From: Betaproteobacteria bacterium
GTDB lineage: Bacteria; Pseudomonadota; Gammaproteobacteria; Burkholderiales; SG8-39
Length of the DNA: 47,207 nt
Direction: 5' to 3'
Assembly: GCA_947476535.1 (NCBI GenBank)
Contig: CANJRC010000018.1
Coordinates: forward strand, 1 to 47,207
The translations under genes were made by a program, and so were the position numbers. Under the pieces are notes generated by a model, which worked only from the letters and a program-made list of their open reading frames with translations, was not told the DNA's origin and ran no database searches. Positions 25,854-34,280 of this stretch are shown one piece after another. How positions within the stretch are numbered: the stretch's first letter is position 1; the number at the start of each line of letters is the position of its first letter.

Positions 25854-26357
25854 GAACCACCCCTCCACCCCAAGGACAGGCAAGAATCTTATTCCACGAG
25901 CATATTATTTGTGGGAAATATTTACATATTTTGCCAAATATCGCACACCTGCCGTGGCCTCGGCGCAAAGTCACGTGCCGTAACGCGGTCGGCGCGGCGG
26001 AAGTCCGGACCGGATTGCTCCGGGTGGCTGCATCGAGCCAATGAGACGAGTTACGATCTTCGACCGATACGCTGTTTCACAGCATCTTCAGCGACCGCAA
26101 ACACAATTGTCGGGTTTAGAGCGGTTCCTTCGCCTGTTGGACCGTGAGGCAAATGAACCACGACACGTGACCCCCTATTCCGCGTGGGCAGTGGTGACAA
26201 GTGCCGAAACTAAGAACTGGCTGCGAAAGTCACCCAATGTAAGGGAGCGTGGGGATGCATCCCCTCCTATTGAAACGGGCTCTAAGTCACCAGATCTTGG
26301 AATCAGTTCATGAAAGCAGGAATAAACTCACGCGCGAATGCACAAGGCCCGGAAATG
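25854..26357. other. intergenic region between ccmA and arsS
   Basis: The part next to ccmA (about 25900-25945) is strikingly AT-rich and contains TATTTG at 25906-25911 and CAAATA at 25935-25940 as inverted arms, so the ccm promoter is probably here, though I cannot fix -35/-10 boxes. Farther right, a minus-strand open stretch of about 52 codons ending in TAA near 26050 reads RVVVHLPHGPTGEGTALNP; it has no start or known domain and may be a gene remnant or a dispersed repeat. Confidence 0.4.
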
Positions 26358-27389
26358 TCAGCCCGTCGAACCACCGCAGGAACTTCCCGCACCAGCCGTA
26401 CACCCGAGGCAGTGATCATCGAAGCGTATGCGGCGATCGAGCACCTTACTGAATTCGAAATCGAAGATGCTGAGCGCCTTGCCACCGATGTCCGTAGCCT
26501 GCATGTCAAGCATCTGATTGAAGTCACAGTCGTAGATGCGGCCATCGTGCCCGACACTGATCAGCGTGCGGCACATCACACCCTGGGCCGCCGCAGGATT
26601 GAAACTTGCGAGCAACTTTTCCATATAAGCGTGGTACTGCCCTGACTTGTCCAGGTGCAGCTTGAAGCGGTTGATCGGCATGTTGGTGATGGTGAACAGG
26701 CTGTTGAAGTGCAGCCCGAACTTTTCTTTCAACTCGCGCTTGTATTCGGCCTCCAGGCCGGCCTGCGCCGCGGGCAGGTATGGCCCGACGGGGTTGTACA
26801 CAAGGTTCAACACCAGTCCTGAGCCCTCCACACCGTAACCGACGGAATTCAGGCGCTTCATCGCCTCTATACTCTTATGGAATACGCCGGTGCCGCGCTG
26901 CGCATCGGTGAAATAGGCCTGGTAGTACGGCAGCGAAGACACGACTTCGACGCGGTGCTTCGCGAAGAACGCCGGCAGGTATTCCTTGCTTTCCCCCGTC
27001 TGCGGGTTGCCATCGAGTTGCACCGTGAGGTTGTGGCGGACCATGACTTTTCGGCCCATCTCGACAGCCCGCTCGACGAAGCCATCGAACCCGGGGTGCA
27101 ACTCCGGTGCCCCCCCGGTAATGTCGAGCGTGGCGATCCGCGGATGCCGCTCGAGGATCTCCAGGCAATTCGTGACGCCCTCGGGCGAGAGCATTTCCGT
27201 GCGCGTCGGCGAGGCGTCCACATGGCAATGGCGACACACCTGGTTGCACAGCCTGGTGATGTTGACCTGTAGCGTGTCGATGCCCAGCGGCGGCAAGTCG
27301 ATGCCGCGCCGGCGCAGCTGCCCTTCGAAATCGTATTTGGAGGGTGGCGGCGCCGCAGGCACCAGCTTGAGCCGGACGACCGGGTTCAC
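26358..27389 (-). CDS. arsS: arsenosugar biosynthesis radical SAM protein ArsS
   Basis: A 343-residue radical SAM enzyme with the cluster motif CNQVCRHC (Cys48, Cys52, Cys55), the GGAPELHP motif after the next strand, and a C-terminal cysteine region (CRTLISVGHDGRIYDCD and CLGCTAGAGSSCGG) typical of ArsS. The family is linked to making arsenosugars by adding a deoxyadenosyl group to methylated arsenic. GTG 27389 overlaps the stop of the peroxidase-like gene (GTGA), so the two are translated together. No arsenic methyltransferase gene is seen in the window. Confidence 0.92.
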   Translation of the reverse strand: MNPVVRLKLVPAAPPPSKYDFEGQLRRRGIDLPPLGIDTLQVNITRLCNQVCRHCHVDASPTRTEMLSPEGVTNCLEILERHPRIATLDITGGAPELHPGFDGFVERAVEMGRKVMVRHNLTVQLDGNPQTGESKEYLPAFFAKHRVEVVSSLPYYQAYFTDAQRGTGVFHKSIEAMKRLNSVGYGVEGSGLVLNLVYNPVGPYLPAAQAGLEAEYKRELKEKFGLHFNSLFTITNMPINRFKLHLDKSGQYHAYMEKLLASFNPAAAQGVMCRTLISVGHDGRIYDCDFNQMLDMQATDIGGKALSIFDFEFSKVLDRRIRFDDHCLGCTAGAGSSCGGSTG

Positions 27390-27721
27390 AGCACCAGTTT
27401 CTTCAGGTGGTTCTGCATCTGCACCGAGTGCACCAGCGTGATCCCGGCCTGCATCACGGCCGCCACGTGCACGGCCTCCATCATCTGCTCAGGATTGGAG
27501 CCCGTCTCCAGGCACTGCGTGGTATAGGCATCAATGCAGTAGGGGCACTTCTGCGCATGCGCCACGGCCAGCGCGATCAGCGATTTCTCCCGCTTGGTCA
27601 GCGCACCATCGACGCCCGTGACATCGGTGTAGTACTTGAAGAAATCGTCCGCGAGTTTCTGTCCGTGCTGCCCGATGTCACCGAATTTCTTCAGGTCTTC
27701 GGATTCGAAATAATTGCTCAT
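27386..27721 (-). CDS. arsenosugar biosynthesis-associated peroxidase-like protein (AhpD fold)
   Basis: A 111-residue CMD/AhpD-fold protein starting MSNYFESEDLKKFGDIG. The redox motif is CPYC (Cys59, Cys62) in HAQKCPYCIDAYT, with a further Cys70. Proteins of this kind are found beside arsS. ATG 27721 has AAGGG five bases upstream; the longer frame from 27790 adds an Arg-rich tail without support. It overlaps arsS by four bases and lies 91 bp after modB. Confidence 0.88.
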   Translation of the reverse strand: MSNYFESEDLKKFGDIGQHGQKLADDFFKYYTDVTGVDGALTKREKSLIALAVAHAQKCPYCIDAYTTQCLETGSNPEQMMEAVHVAAVMQAGITLVHSVQMQNHLKKLVL

Positions 27722-27812
27722 GAACGCCCTTTCATTGCAGACAGATTGTCGCCCTCGGTTGAAGATACGTCGGCGGCGCGAAACCGGCAAGCACCTCCCC
27801 GGCGCACGGCGC

Positions 27813-28511
27813 TCAGCTGTTCAAGGGCGTGACGCGGCGGTTGCTTGCGTAAAGGACAAGCAGAGTCACGAACGAGAAGGCCATCAGCACGATGGCCAGC
27901 TCGTGCGCCTGGCCGTAGTCCAGCGTCTCCACATAGCCGTAGATCTGCACCGAAACGACCCGAGTCTCGCCCGGAATATTGCCTCCCACCATCAGCGCCA
28001 CGCCGAATTCACCCACCGTGTGGGTAAAGCCCAGCATCGCGGCAGTAACGAATCCCGGCCGGGCCAGCGGCAACGCCACGGTGAGGAAGCGCCGCCAGGG
28101 GCTTGCGCCGGAAGCCGCAGCTGCCTCCAGCAGGCGGCGGTCCACCGCGGCAAAGGCATTCTGTATTGGCTGCACGACAAAAGGCAGCGAATAGAACAGC
28201 GACGCCACCACCAATCCGGCAAAGGTGAAGGGCAGCGTACCCAGGCCAAGCGCCTGGGTGAATTGCCCCACGGGACCCTTCGGCCCCATCGCGACCAACA
28301 GGTAGAAGCCGAGCACCGAGGGCGGCAAGACGATCGGCAGGGCAACGATGGCTTCAACCGTGGACTTGATCCGGGCTCGGGTGTTGGCCAGCCACCATGC
28401 CAGGGGCGTGGCGATCAGCAGCAACAATACCGTCACCACGGCCGCCAGTTTTGCCGTCAGCCACAGAACGGAAATATTGTCTGCGCTGATCAGCCCCGCC
28501 GCGTCCATCAT
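27813..28511 (-). CDS. modB: molybdate ABC transporter permease ModB
   Basis: A 232-residue permease with five to six membrane helices and the ABC-coupling 'EAA' loop (EAAAASGASPWRRFLTVALPLARPG). It contains the GEFGVALMVGGNIPGET block characteristic of ModB. I start it at ATG 28511; no strong ribosome site is seen and the next codon is also Met. The modC ATPase is absent from the window, so the importer must use an ATPase encoded elsewhere. Confidence 0.92.
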   Translation of the reverse strand: MMDAAGLISADNISVLWLTAKLAAVVTVLLLLIATPLAWWLANTRARIKSTVEAIVALPIVLPPSVLGFYLLVAMGPKGPVGQFTQALGLGTLPFTFAGLVVASLFYSLPFVVQPIQNAFAAVDRRLLEAAAASGASPWRRFLTVALPLARPGFVTAAMLGFTHTVGEFGVALMVGGNIPGETRVVSVQIYGYVETLDYGQAHELAIVLMAFSFVTLLVLYASNRRVTPLNS

Positions 28512-28545
28512 GCACGTATTCCGATCTGAAGATCGATGGCGAGCA

Positions 28546-29292
28546 TCATGGCCGGTATCCAAAGCCCTGGATCAGTGCCAGCGTTGCCGGCTCGCGCAGG
28601 TGGTGCAGCAGCGCGCCTGCGGCGACATTGCCTCGCCCCGCCGTGAGAAGCACGGCATCCTGGCGAATCTCGCGATGCATCGACGACGGCACGACCCACG
28701 CCGACCCCGAGGCAATCCGCCCCTCCTTCATCACCTGCGACAACGCGACAAAACCCAGCTCCGCGTTCCCGGTGCTGACGAACTGGTAAGCCTGCGCGAC
28801 GTTCTCGCCCAGCACGAATTTCGGCTGCAGCGTGCCGACAAGGCCGAGTTTCTCCAGCGTTCGCATGGCCGCCGCTCCATAGGGCGCGATCTTCGGGTTG
28901 GCCAACGCCAGCCGCGTGAAACTACCCCGCCTCAGGACAGCGCCGTCGCCGTCGACAAATCCCGGTCGCGCGGACCACAGCACCAGCGAGCCGATGGCGT
29001 AGGTGAAGCGCGAACCTGCCTCCGCCAAGCCTTCCCGCTCCAGACGCGCCGGCACATCGTCGTCCGCCGCGAGCAGCACATGGAATGGCGCGCCGTTCCT
29101 GATCTGTGCATAGAACGCCCCCGTCGCTCCGAATGACAGCAGTGCCTTGTGCCCGGTCGTGCGCTCGAAGGCGGCCGAGACCACCTGCATCGGCGCAGCG
29201 AAGTTGGCCGCAACGGCGATCCGCGCCTCACCGGCATGGCTGATCGCGATCAATGCCGTCATCAACAGGAAAATGCTCAAGAATCGAATCAT
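28546..29292 (-). CDS. modA: molybdate-binding protein ModA
   Basis: A 248-residue periplasmic binding protein with signal peptide ending near ISHAGEA. The family blocks are visible: AVAANFAAPMQ, TGHKALLSFGATGAFYAQI, GAPFHVLLAADDDVPARLE, LANPKIAPYGAAA and ENVAQAYQFVSTGNAELGFVALSQ. It captures molybdate or tungstate. I prefer ATG 29292 over GTG 29310 because the ModE operator (29317-29340) would otherwise almost abut the start. Confidence 0.92.
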   Translation of the reverse strand: MIRFLSIFLLMTALIAISHAGEARIAVAANFAAPMQVVSAAFERTTGHKALLSFGATGAFYAQIRNGAPFHVLLAADDDVPARLEREGLAEAGSRFTYAIGSLVLWSARPGFVDGDGAVLRRGSFTRLALANPKIAPYGAAAMRTLEKLGLVGTLQPKFVLGENVAQAYQFVSTGNAELGFVALSQVMKEGRIASGSAWVVPSSMHREIRQDAVLLTAGRGNVAAGALLHHLREPATLALIQGFGYRP

Positions 29293-29316
29293 CGCAGCGC
29301 TTCGGTTCACGATACT

Positions 29317-29340
29317 CGTTATATTCTACTGTACATAACG
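29317..29340. promoter_or_regulatory. ModE-type operator upstream of modA
   Basis: CGTTATATT-N6-TACATAACG is a near-perfect inverted repeat that matches the ModE operator of enterobacterial modA as I remember it in both arms and spacing. It lies just upstream of modA, where molybdate-bound ModE would repress transcription. The modE gene is not in the window. Confidence 0.8.
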
Positions 29341-29517
29341 CATGCGAAAGATGGCCGCGACGCGGCAAGACCGACAAAACTTTCAGCGAAAACAGTCGAG
29401 CGGCACGCGTGCGGCGCAGCGGCATTGCGAATTGCACACGCCGAAGGAACTCGCAACGGCTGGAGCCGGCGTTACGGCAAGGTCGGGGAGAGCCTGCCCG
29501 CTGCGGCCAACGCAATG

Positions 29518-30285
29518 TCAACCGGCGGTGAAGCCGCCATCGACAAACAGTGACTGACCGGTGATGAAGGCGGCAGCGGGCGAGGCAAGGAACACCAGCG
29601 CACCGGCAAGGTCATCCGGACGCCCGAGCCGCCCAAGCGGTGTGCGCCGGATGAGTCCTTCGTACAAGGACGCCTGCTGCGTGCGCAGTTCGCGGTTCAT
29701 GTCGGTTTCAATAGACGTCGGGCACACTGTATTGACCGTGATCCCGCTCGGCCCCAACTCAAATGCGAGCGATTTAGTGAACGCCGCCACGCCAGCCTTG
29801 CTCGTGGCGTAGGCGCTACGGTTTGCCATGCCGGCCTTGACCGTGATCGACCCCATGTTGATGATGCGCCCGGCTCCCTGCGCGATCATCACCGGGGCCA
29901 CCGCCCGCGTGCACAGGAAAGTACCCTTGATGTTGACGTCGATCACCCGGCACCACTCCTCGACGCCGCTCTCGAGCATCGCATGCGGTGAGCTCGTCCC
30001 CGCGTTGTTGAACAGGATGTCGATCCGCCCCCACTCGCCCATGATGCGCTCGACCATGCCGTCCAGCTGAGCCTGTGCCAGCACATCGACGGACAGGGCC
30101 AATGACCGTCTTCCCCGGTCGCGGACCTTTTGAGCAACCGCCTCGCACTTGGCCAGCGTGCGCGCTACCACCACGACATCCGCGCCGGCCTCCGCAAAGG
30201 CCATCGCCGCCACAGCTCCCAGCGTGCCACCACCGCCGGTGACGATCGCAAGCCTGCCGTCCAGCCGCATCGAAGGCAGTGACAT
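29518..30285 (-). CDS. short-chain dehydrogenase/reductase (SDR)
   Basis: A 255-residue classical SDR: cofactor motif TGGGGTLG, NNAG, catalytic Ser in MGSITV, YATSK, and the C-terminal GQSLFVDGGF, all in order. ATG 30285 has GGGG six bases upstream; a TTG start at 30315 would add ten residues. It follows the LLM gene by 64 bp on the same strand, forming a likely three-gene unit with the solute-binding protein. The natural substrate is unknown. Confidence 0.93.
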   Translation of the reverse strand: MSLPSMRLDGRLAIVTGGGGTLGAVAAMAFAEAGADVVVVARTLAKCEAVAQKVRDRGRRSLALSVDVLAQAQLDGMVERIMGEWGRIDILFNNAGTSSPHAMLESGVEEWCRVIDVNIKGTFLCTRAVAPVMIAQGAGRIINMGSITVKAGMANRSAYATSKAGVAAFTKSLAFELGPSGITVNTVCPTSIETDMNRELRTQQASLYEGLIRRTPLGRLGRPDDLAGALVFLASPAAAFITGQSLFVDGGFTAG

Positions 30286-30349
30286 TTTCGACCCCGCGTC
30301 CTCTAGCGAATCCAATCGCCAACAGCCCCTTGAGCGCTCGGCATTCCTG

Positions 30350-31306
30350 CTAACCCCTGAAACCCGGCATCACCTCTTCTGCAAACCGCTGCATCGACTC
30401 CAGCGTGGGCTCCAGTGTGGTAATGCGCTCGTCACGCGCGGCACGAAAGCGCAACTCGATGCAGTGCATGCCCGCATCCCTGAGCTTTCCGACGCGGTCG
30501 GTGATTTCGGCGATCGTGCCGATCAAGCCCTTCTCGGGCGGTGCGAACAGGCCAGCCTGGGGTTTCGCGGCGCCAGGGGCGAGAATGTCGGCCTCCAGGC
30601 CAACGGCAAACACGAGTTTTTCCGGATCACGCCCGGCAGCTTCCGCCGCCTGCTTGACCTTGGCGATCGCGGGCGGCAACTCGGCGGGACCGACGCGCGT
30701 GCCCAGCCAGCCGTCACCGAGAGTGCCCGCCCGTCGCAGCGCCGCATCGCTGTTGCCTCCCACCCAGATTGGAATGGGCTTCGCCGGCTGCGGTGAAAAG
30801 TGGATAGGGCCGAACGAATAGTGCTCTCCCTCGTACGAGGGACTCTTTTCTGTCCAGCAGGCGCGCATGATCCTGATCCACTCGTCGGTGACCTTGCCGC
30901 GTTTCTTGAAGTCGGGCGCTTGCAGACGCTCGAACTCTTCGGCCAGCCATCCGATGCCGGTGCCGAGAATGGCACGACCACCCGACAGGTCATCTAGCGT
31001 CGCCAGCATCTTCGCCGCCAGCAACGGGTTGCGCAACGGCAGCACCATGATGGAAGTACCCAGCTTTACCCGCTTCGTCATTCCCGCCGCAAAGGCAAGG
31101 CTGATCAGCGCATCGCCGTTCTGCTTCACAAGGAATTCGTTGTTGGCCTTGTGCGCCTCATCGACGGTGATGTCCTTGGGAATGACGACATGGTCAGCCA
31201 CCCACACCGAGTCATAACCGAGGTTCTCGGCCGCGACGGCCATGCGGCCCACACCATCCTGCAGCGGCAGTCGCTCGCAATTGGCCAGCTTGATTCCGAA
31301 CTCCAT
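30350..31306 (-). CDS. LLM-class flavin-dependent oxidoreductase
   Basis: A 318-residue TIM-barrel of the luciferase-like monooxygenase superfamily: MEFGIKLAN, DSVWVADHVVIP, KLGTSIMVLPLRNPLLAAK, LDDLSGGRAILGTGIGW, PIPIWVGGNSDAALRR. These enzymes use FMN or F420 to oxidise or reduce small organic compounds; the cofactor cannot be told from this sequence. ATG 31306 has GGGAGAG five bases upstream. It follows the solute-binding protein gene by 14 bp. Confidence 0.92.
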   Translation of the reverse strand: MEFGIKLANCERLPLQDGVGRMAVAAENLGYDSVWVADHVVIPKDITVDEAHKANNEFLVKQNGDALISLAFAAGMTKRVKLGTSIMVLPLRNPLLAAKMLATLDDLSGGRAILGTGIGWLAEEFERLQAPDFKKRGKVTDEWIRIMRACWTEKSPSYEGEHYSFGPIHFSPQPAKPIPIWVGGNSDAALRRAGTLGDGWLGTRVGPAELPPAIAKVKQAAEAAGRDPEKLVFAVGLEADILAPGAAKPQAGLFAPPEKGLIGTIAEITDRVGKLRDAGMHCIELRFRAARDERITTLEPTLESMQRFAEEVMPGFRG

Positions 31307-31320
31307 GCAGACTCTCCCGG

Positions 31321-32391
31321 TTATTTCTTGAAAATGGCGTTCCACCGTGCCGTCTGTGTCTTTACCAGCGCATCGGTGTAGGGAACGAGGTCCACGGGCG
31401 ACAGCGTCCTGTTGTCGAGGCTGCCGGGAATATTGGGCAGCGGGCTGGCCGACTCACCGCCGCCGTTCCATGCCGCTTGGCCCTTGGGCGACATCAGGAA
31501 GTCAGCCAATAGCAGCGCCGCATTCGGCCGCTTCGACCAGCCGAGCGCGCCCATCGGCCAGCGGATGGAGAAGGTCGGGTTGGGCAGCACCACCTTCACC
31601 GGCGCCCCCGAAGCCACGGTGGCGACCGCCGTCGACATGTTGATGAAATGCGCCAGCGCGATTTCACCGGAGGCCACCGACTGCGCTCCGACCACCACGC
31701 TCGGATAGATCTTCGGCTGCTGCGCGGCCAGCGCAGGCAGGTGCTCGCTGCCGTAGGATTTCTCCAGCCAGTCGTAGAAGGCCACCATGGTGGTCGAGAC
31801 CGAATCGAGAATCGCCATTCTGCCCTTGAACTCGGGGCGCAACGCGTCCTTGTAGCCGGTGACGGGCGTCTTGACGAGGTTGGTGTTGTACAGCATGACC
31901 TCGGGCTCCAGCGCCACGATGGCCACCGCCCCGTCGAACATCACCGATGAAGGCCATGCCGCCGCGGCAGGTCCGTTGAGAGGCTTCAACTGGCCCGCCG
32001 AAGCCTTGGCACGGAACCATGTGAACTCGGTGTGAACCGCCACATCGGCGCCATCCGCACCCGTCGAGCGCTCCTGCTCCAGCTTGGAGGTCAGGGGACC
32101 GCTGGCAGCGCGCTGCCACTCGAACACGATGCCCGGGTAGGTTTTCTCGAATTCAGCCTTCACCTTGTTAGCAATGGCCGGTGCCGTCGCCGTGTACATC
32201 ACCACGCGTCCTTCCTTCTGCGCCGCCATCACCACCGTCTTCCAGGCATCCGGACTCATCGACGTCGCCGCCCCCTGGGCCACAGCCTCGCCCGGCCCAC
32301 CCATCGCGACGAGTACGAACCCCGCCGCAGCAAGCACGCTTCGCGCGGCGCTGACAAAGCGCTCCCCTTGGACTTCCGGTTCCTTGCACAT
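31321..32391 (-). CDS. ABC transporter substrate-binding protein
   Basis: A 356-residue exported solute-binding protein of the iron/organic-substrate class. The start ATG 32391 has GGAGG four bases upstream. A signal peptide (about residues 13-38, ending AVAQG) precedes KTVVMAAQKEGRVVMYTA, the usual first strand of this class. The tail RPNAALLLADFLMSPKGQ parallels the fragment at the left edge of the window. No permease or ATPase is nearby, so it may serve a distant or shared importer. It is divergent from the hydantoinase-type genes across a 205-bp control region, suggesting it brings in the substrate of that unit. Confidence 0.88.
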   Translation of the reverse strand: MCKEPEVQGERFVSAARSVLAAAGFVLVAMGGPGEAVAQGAATSMSPDAWKTVVMAAQKEGRVVMYTATAPAIANKVKAEFEKTYPGIVFEWQRAASGPLTSKLEQERSTGADGADVAVHTEFTWFRAKASAGQLKPLNGPAAAAWPSSVMFDGAVAIVALEPEVMLYNTNLVKTPVTGYKDALRPEFKGRMAILDSVSTTMVAFYDWLEKSYGSEHLPALAAQQPKIYPSVVVGAQSVASGEIALAHFINMSTAVATVASGAPVKVVLPNPTFSIRWPMGALGWSKRPNAALLLADFLMSPKGQAAWNGGGESASPLPNIPGSLDNRTLSPVDLVPYTDALVKTQTARWNAIFKK

Positions 32392-32438
32392 GATTCCTCC
32401 AGTGAATGGTGCATCCTGAACGTCAAAAACTACGCGCT

Positions 32439-32467
32439 TTGTCACCGATGCGCAATAGCTGTGACAA
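32439..32467. promoter_or_regulatory. inverted-repeat operator candidate
   Basis: TTGTCAC (32439-32445) and GTGACAA (32461-32467) are perfect inverted arms with a 15-base spacer, about two helical turns centre to centre. They lie in the divergent region between the solute-binding protein gene and hyuB. A dimeric repressor or activator could bind here; no regulator gene is adjacent. Confidence 0.45.
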
Positions 32468-32493
32468 GCCCTGTTTCATGCAGTAATCTGCGG

Positions 32494-32507
32494 GGCTTGC
32501 GCAAGCC
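32494..32507. promoter_or_regulatory. 14-bp perfect palindrome
   Basis: GGCTTGCGCAAGCC is a perfect 14-bp palindrome in the same divergent region, 90 bp before the hyuB start. It may be an operator; its GC content makes chance occurrence less unlikely, so confidence is low. Confidence 0.3.
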
Positions 32508-32596
32508 ATGGTCACGCGCGGCGTAAGCCGCACAGACATCGGCGCGCCTGGCAACCCCTGGACGATCCCCACGTCATCTTCACCGCAGGACAGTGC

Positions 32597-34279
32597 ATGC
32601 CCTCGACACACACATCAGCCCCGACCACCCATACCGCCATGGCCGACAGCGTCTCGCTCGAGATCACGCGCAACGGCCTGGCCGCCATTGCCGACGAAAT
32701 GGCCATCAGCCACGTGCGCTCCGCCTATTCTTCCGTGGCGCGCGACATGCTCGACTTCTCCACCGCCGTGTGCGACAGCCGGGGCCGCGTGGTCGCGCAG
32801 GGCCTGTCGCTGGCCATCCAGCTCGGCGCCATTCCGCGGCTGATGAAGATGATGATCGAACGGGTCGGCGTGCCCGGACGCGGCGACGTGTATTTCGTCA
32901 ACCACCCCTGGCAGGGTGGCGTGCACGTGCCCGACGTGTTCTTCGTCAAGCCGGTATTCCTCGACACCGGGGATGCGCCGGTTGCCTATACGGTCATCGT
33001 CAGCCACATGGTCGACATGGGCGGGCGCTACGCGGGCAGCATTTCGCCTGCGGCGGCGAGCATATTCGAGGAAGGACTCATGATCCCGCTGGTGCCCTTG
33101 GTGAAGGCTGGCGTGGTGAATCAGCCCATTCTCGACCTCATCGCCGCCAACGTGCGCGATCCCTCATCCGTGCTCGGAGACATCCGTTCGGCCCTGGGCG
33201 CGCTGGAAACCGGCGCCGCGCAGTTCCAGGAGTTCGCGCGACGCACCGGGCCCGCGGCGCTGGCCGGGCAGATCGAACGGCTGCTCGATGCCACTGAGCG
33301 CGCCACGCGCGCGGCGTTTCTTCGCGATATCCCCGACGGCACCGCCTCGGCCGAGGATTTCCTCGACAGCAAGGCGCCTGAAAACCCCAATCCGAAGATC
33401 GCCTGCACGGTGGTGAAGAAAGGCGATCGGATCCGCTTCGATTTTGCCGGGACCTCGCCGCAGGTAGCCGGCGGCTTCAACTGCACCATCGCCGACGTGA
33501 TGTCAGTGGCGGCCTTTGCCGCGCGCTCGGTGCTCAGCGAAGACATTCCGGTGAACGACGGCTTCTACCGCTGCCTGGAGTTCGATGTGCCCGAGGGCTC
33601 GCTGATCAACGCGCAGCACCCGGCGGGCGTGAGCGCGCGCGGCTCCACGGTATGCCGGCTCAACGACGTGGCTATGGCTGCGATGGCGAACCTCGTGCCG
33701 GGCCAGTTGCCCGCCGCCCCCGGCGGGCGCGGCGCGATCTTCTTTTCCGGTCAGCGCACACACAAGGACGGCGGCAAGGCCTGGGTGTTCCTCGACTATC
33801 TCGGACCGGGCTGGGGCGGGCGTCCCGTGGGCGAAGGCGTGCCCGGGCTGTCGCACCCGCTGGTCAACGCCGCCAACATTCCGGTGGAAACGATCGAGCA
33901 GCAGTTCCCGTTGCGCGTCAGCGAATACGCGCTGGCCGATGACGTGCGCGGCACCGGCCTCCATGCCAGTGCCGCCGGCGTGGTGCGCGAGTACGTCGCG
34001 CTGAACGACAACACCACGGTCAACCAGGAACTCATTCGCGACGTGCACACGGCGCCCGGAGTGGTCGGCGGGCATGCCGGCACACCCGCGCTAGCACAGG
34101 TGCGGCGCTCCGGCAGCAAATCGTGGGAGACGGTACCCGCCATCGGGCTCTTCAAGCTCGACGCCGGCGATACGTTGCGCTGCCAGCTCTCGACCGGCGG
34201 CGGATATGGAAAGCCAGCGGGCGTTCCTGCAGGCAGCACCACGAACACCGCGGCCAACGCGTCCGCAAGGAGCGCCTAA
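32597..34279 (+). CDS. hydantoinase B / oxoprolinase B family protein
   Basis: A 560-residue protein of the HyuB family: EITRNGLAAIADEMAISHVRSAYS, DMLDFSTAVCD, DVYFVNHPWQGGVHVPDV, VIVSHMVDMGGRYAG, FNCTIADVMSVAAFAARS and a Gly-rich C-terminal block (TGGGYGKPAG). With the HyuA-type partner these make ATP-dependent hydantoinases, 5-oxoprolinases or acetone/acetophenone carboxylase subunits. Start ATG 32597 has AGGA six bases upstream. The partner gene follows with a one-base gap. The specific reaction is not decided by the sequence. Confidence 0.9.
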   Translation: MPSTHTSAPTTHTAMADSVSLEITRNGLAAIADEMAISHVRSAYSSVARDMLDFSTAVCDSRGRVVAQGLSLAIQLGAIPRLMKMMIERVGVPGRGDVYFVNHPWQGGVHVPDVFFVKPVFLDTGDAPVAYTVIVSHMVDMGGRYAGSISPAAASIFEEGLMIPLVPLVKAGVVNQPILDLIAANVRDPSSVLGDIRSALGALETGAAQFQEFARRTGPAALAGQIERLLDATERATRAAFLRDIPDGTASAEDFLDSKAPENPNPKIACTVVKKGDRIRFDFAGTSPQVAGGFNCTIADVMSVAAFAARSVLSEDIPVNDGFYRCLEFDVPEGSLINAQHPAGVSARGSTVCRLNDVAMAAMANLVPGQLPAAPGGRGAIFFSGQRTHKDGGKAWVFLDYLGPGWGGRPVGEGVPGLSHPLVNAANIPVETIEQQFPLRVSEYALADDVRGTGLHASAAGVVREYVALNDNTTVNQELIRDVHTAPGVVGGHAGTPALAQVRRSGSKSWETVPAIGLFKLDAGDTLRCQLSTGGGYGKPAGVPAGSTTNTAANASARSA

Positions 34280-34280
34280 G

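Noticed and set aside
25863-25883. Longer CcmA N-terminus from TTG 25883 or GTG 25868
   Set aside because: The GGAGG and the match to CcmA N-termini fit TTG 25853 better, although the earlier starts cannot be ruled out.
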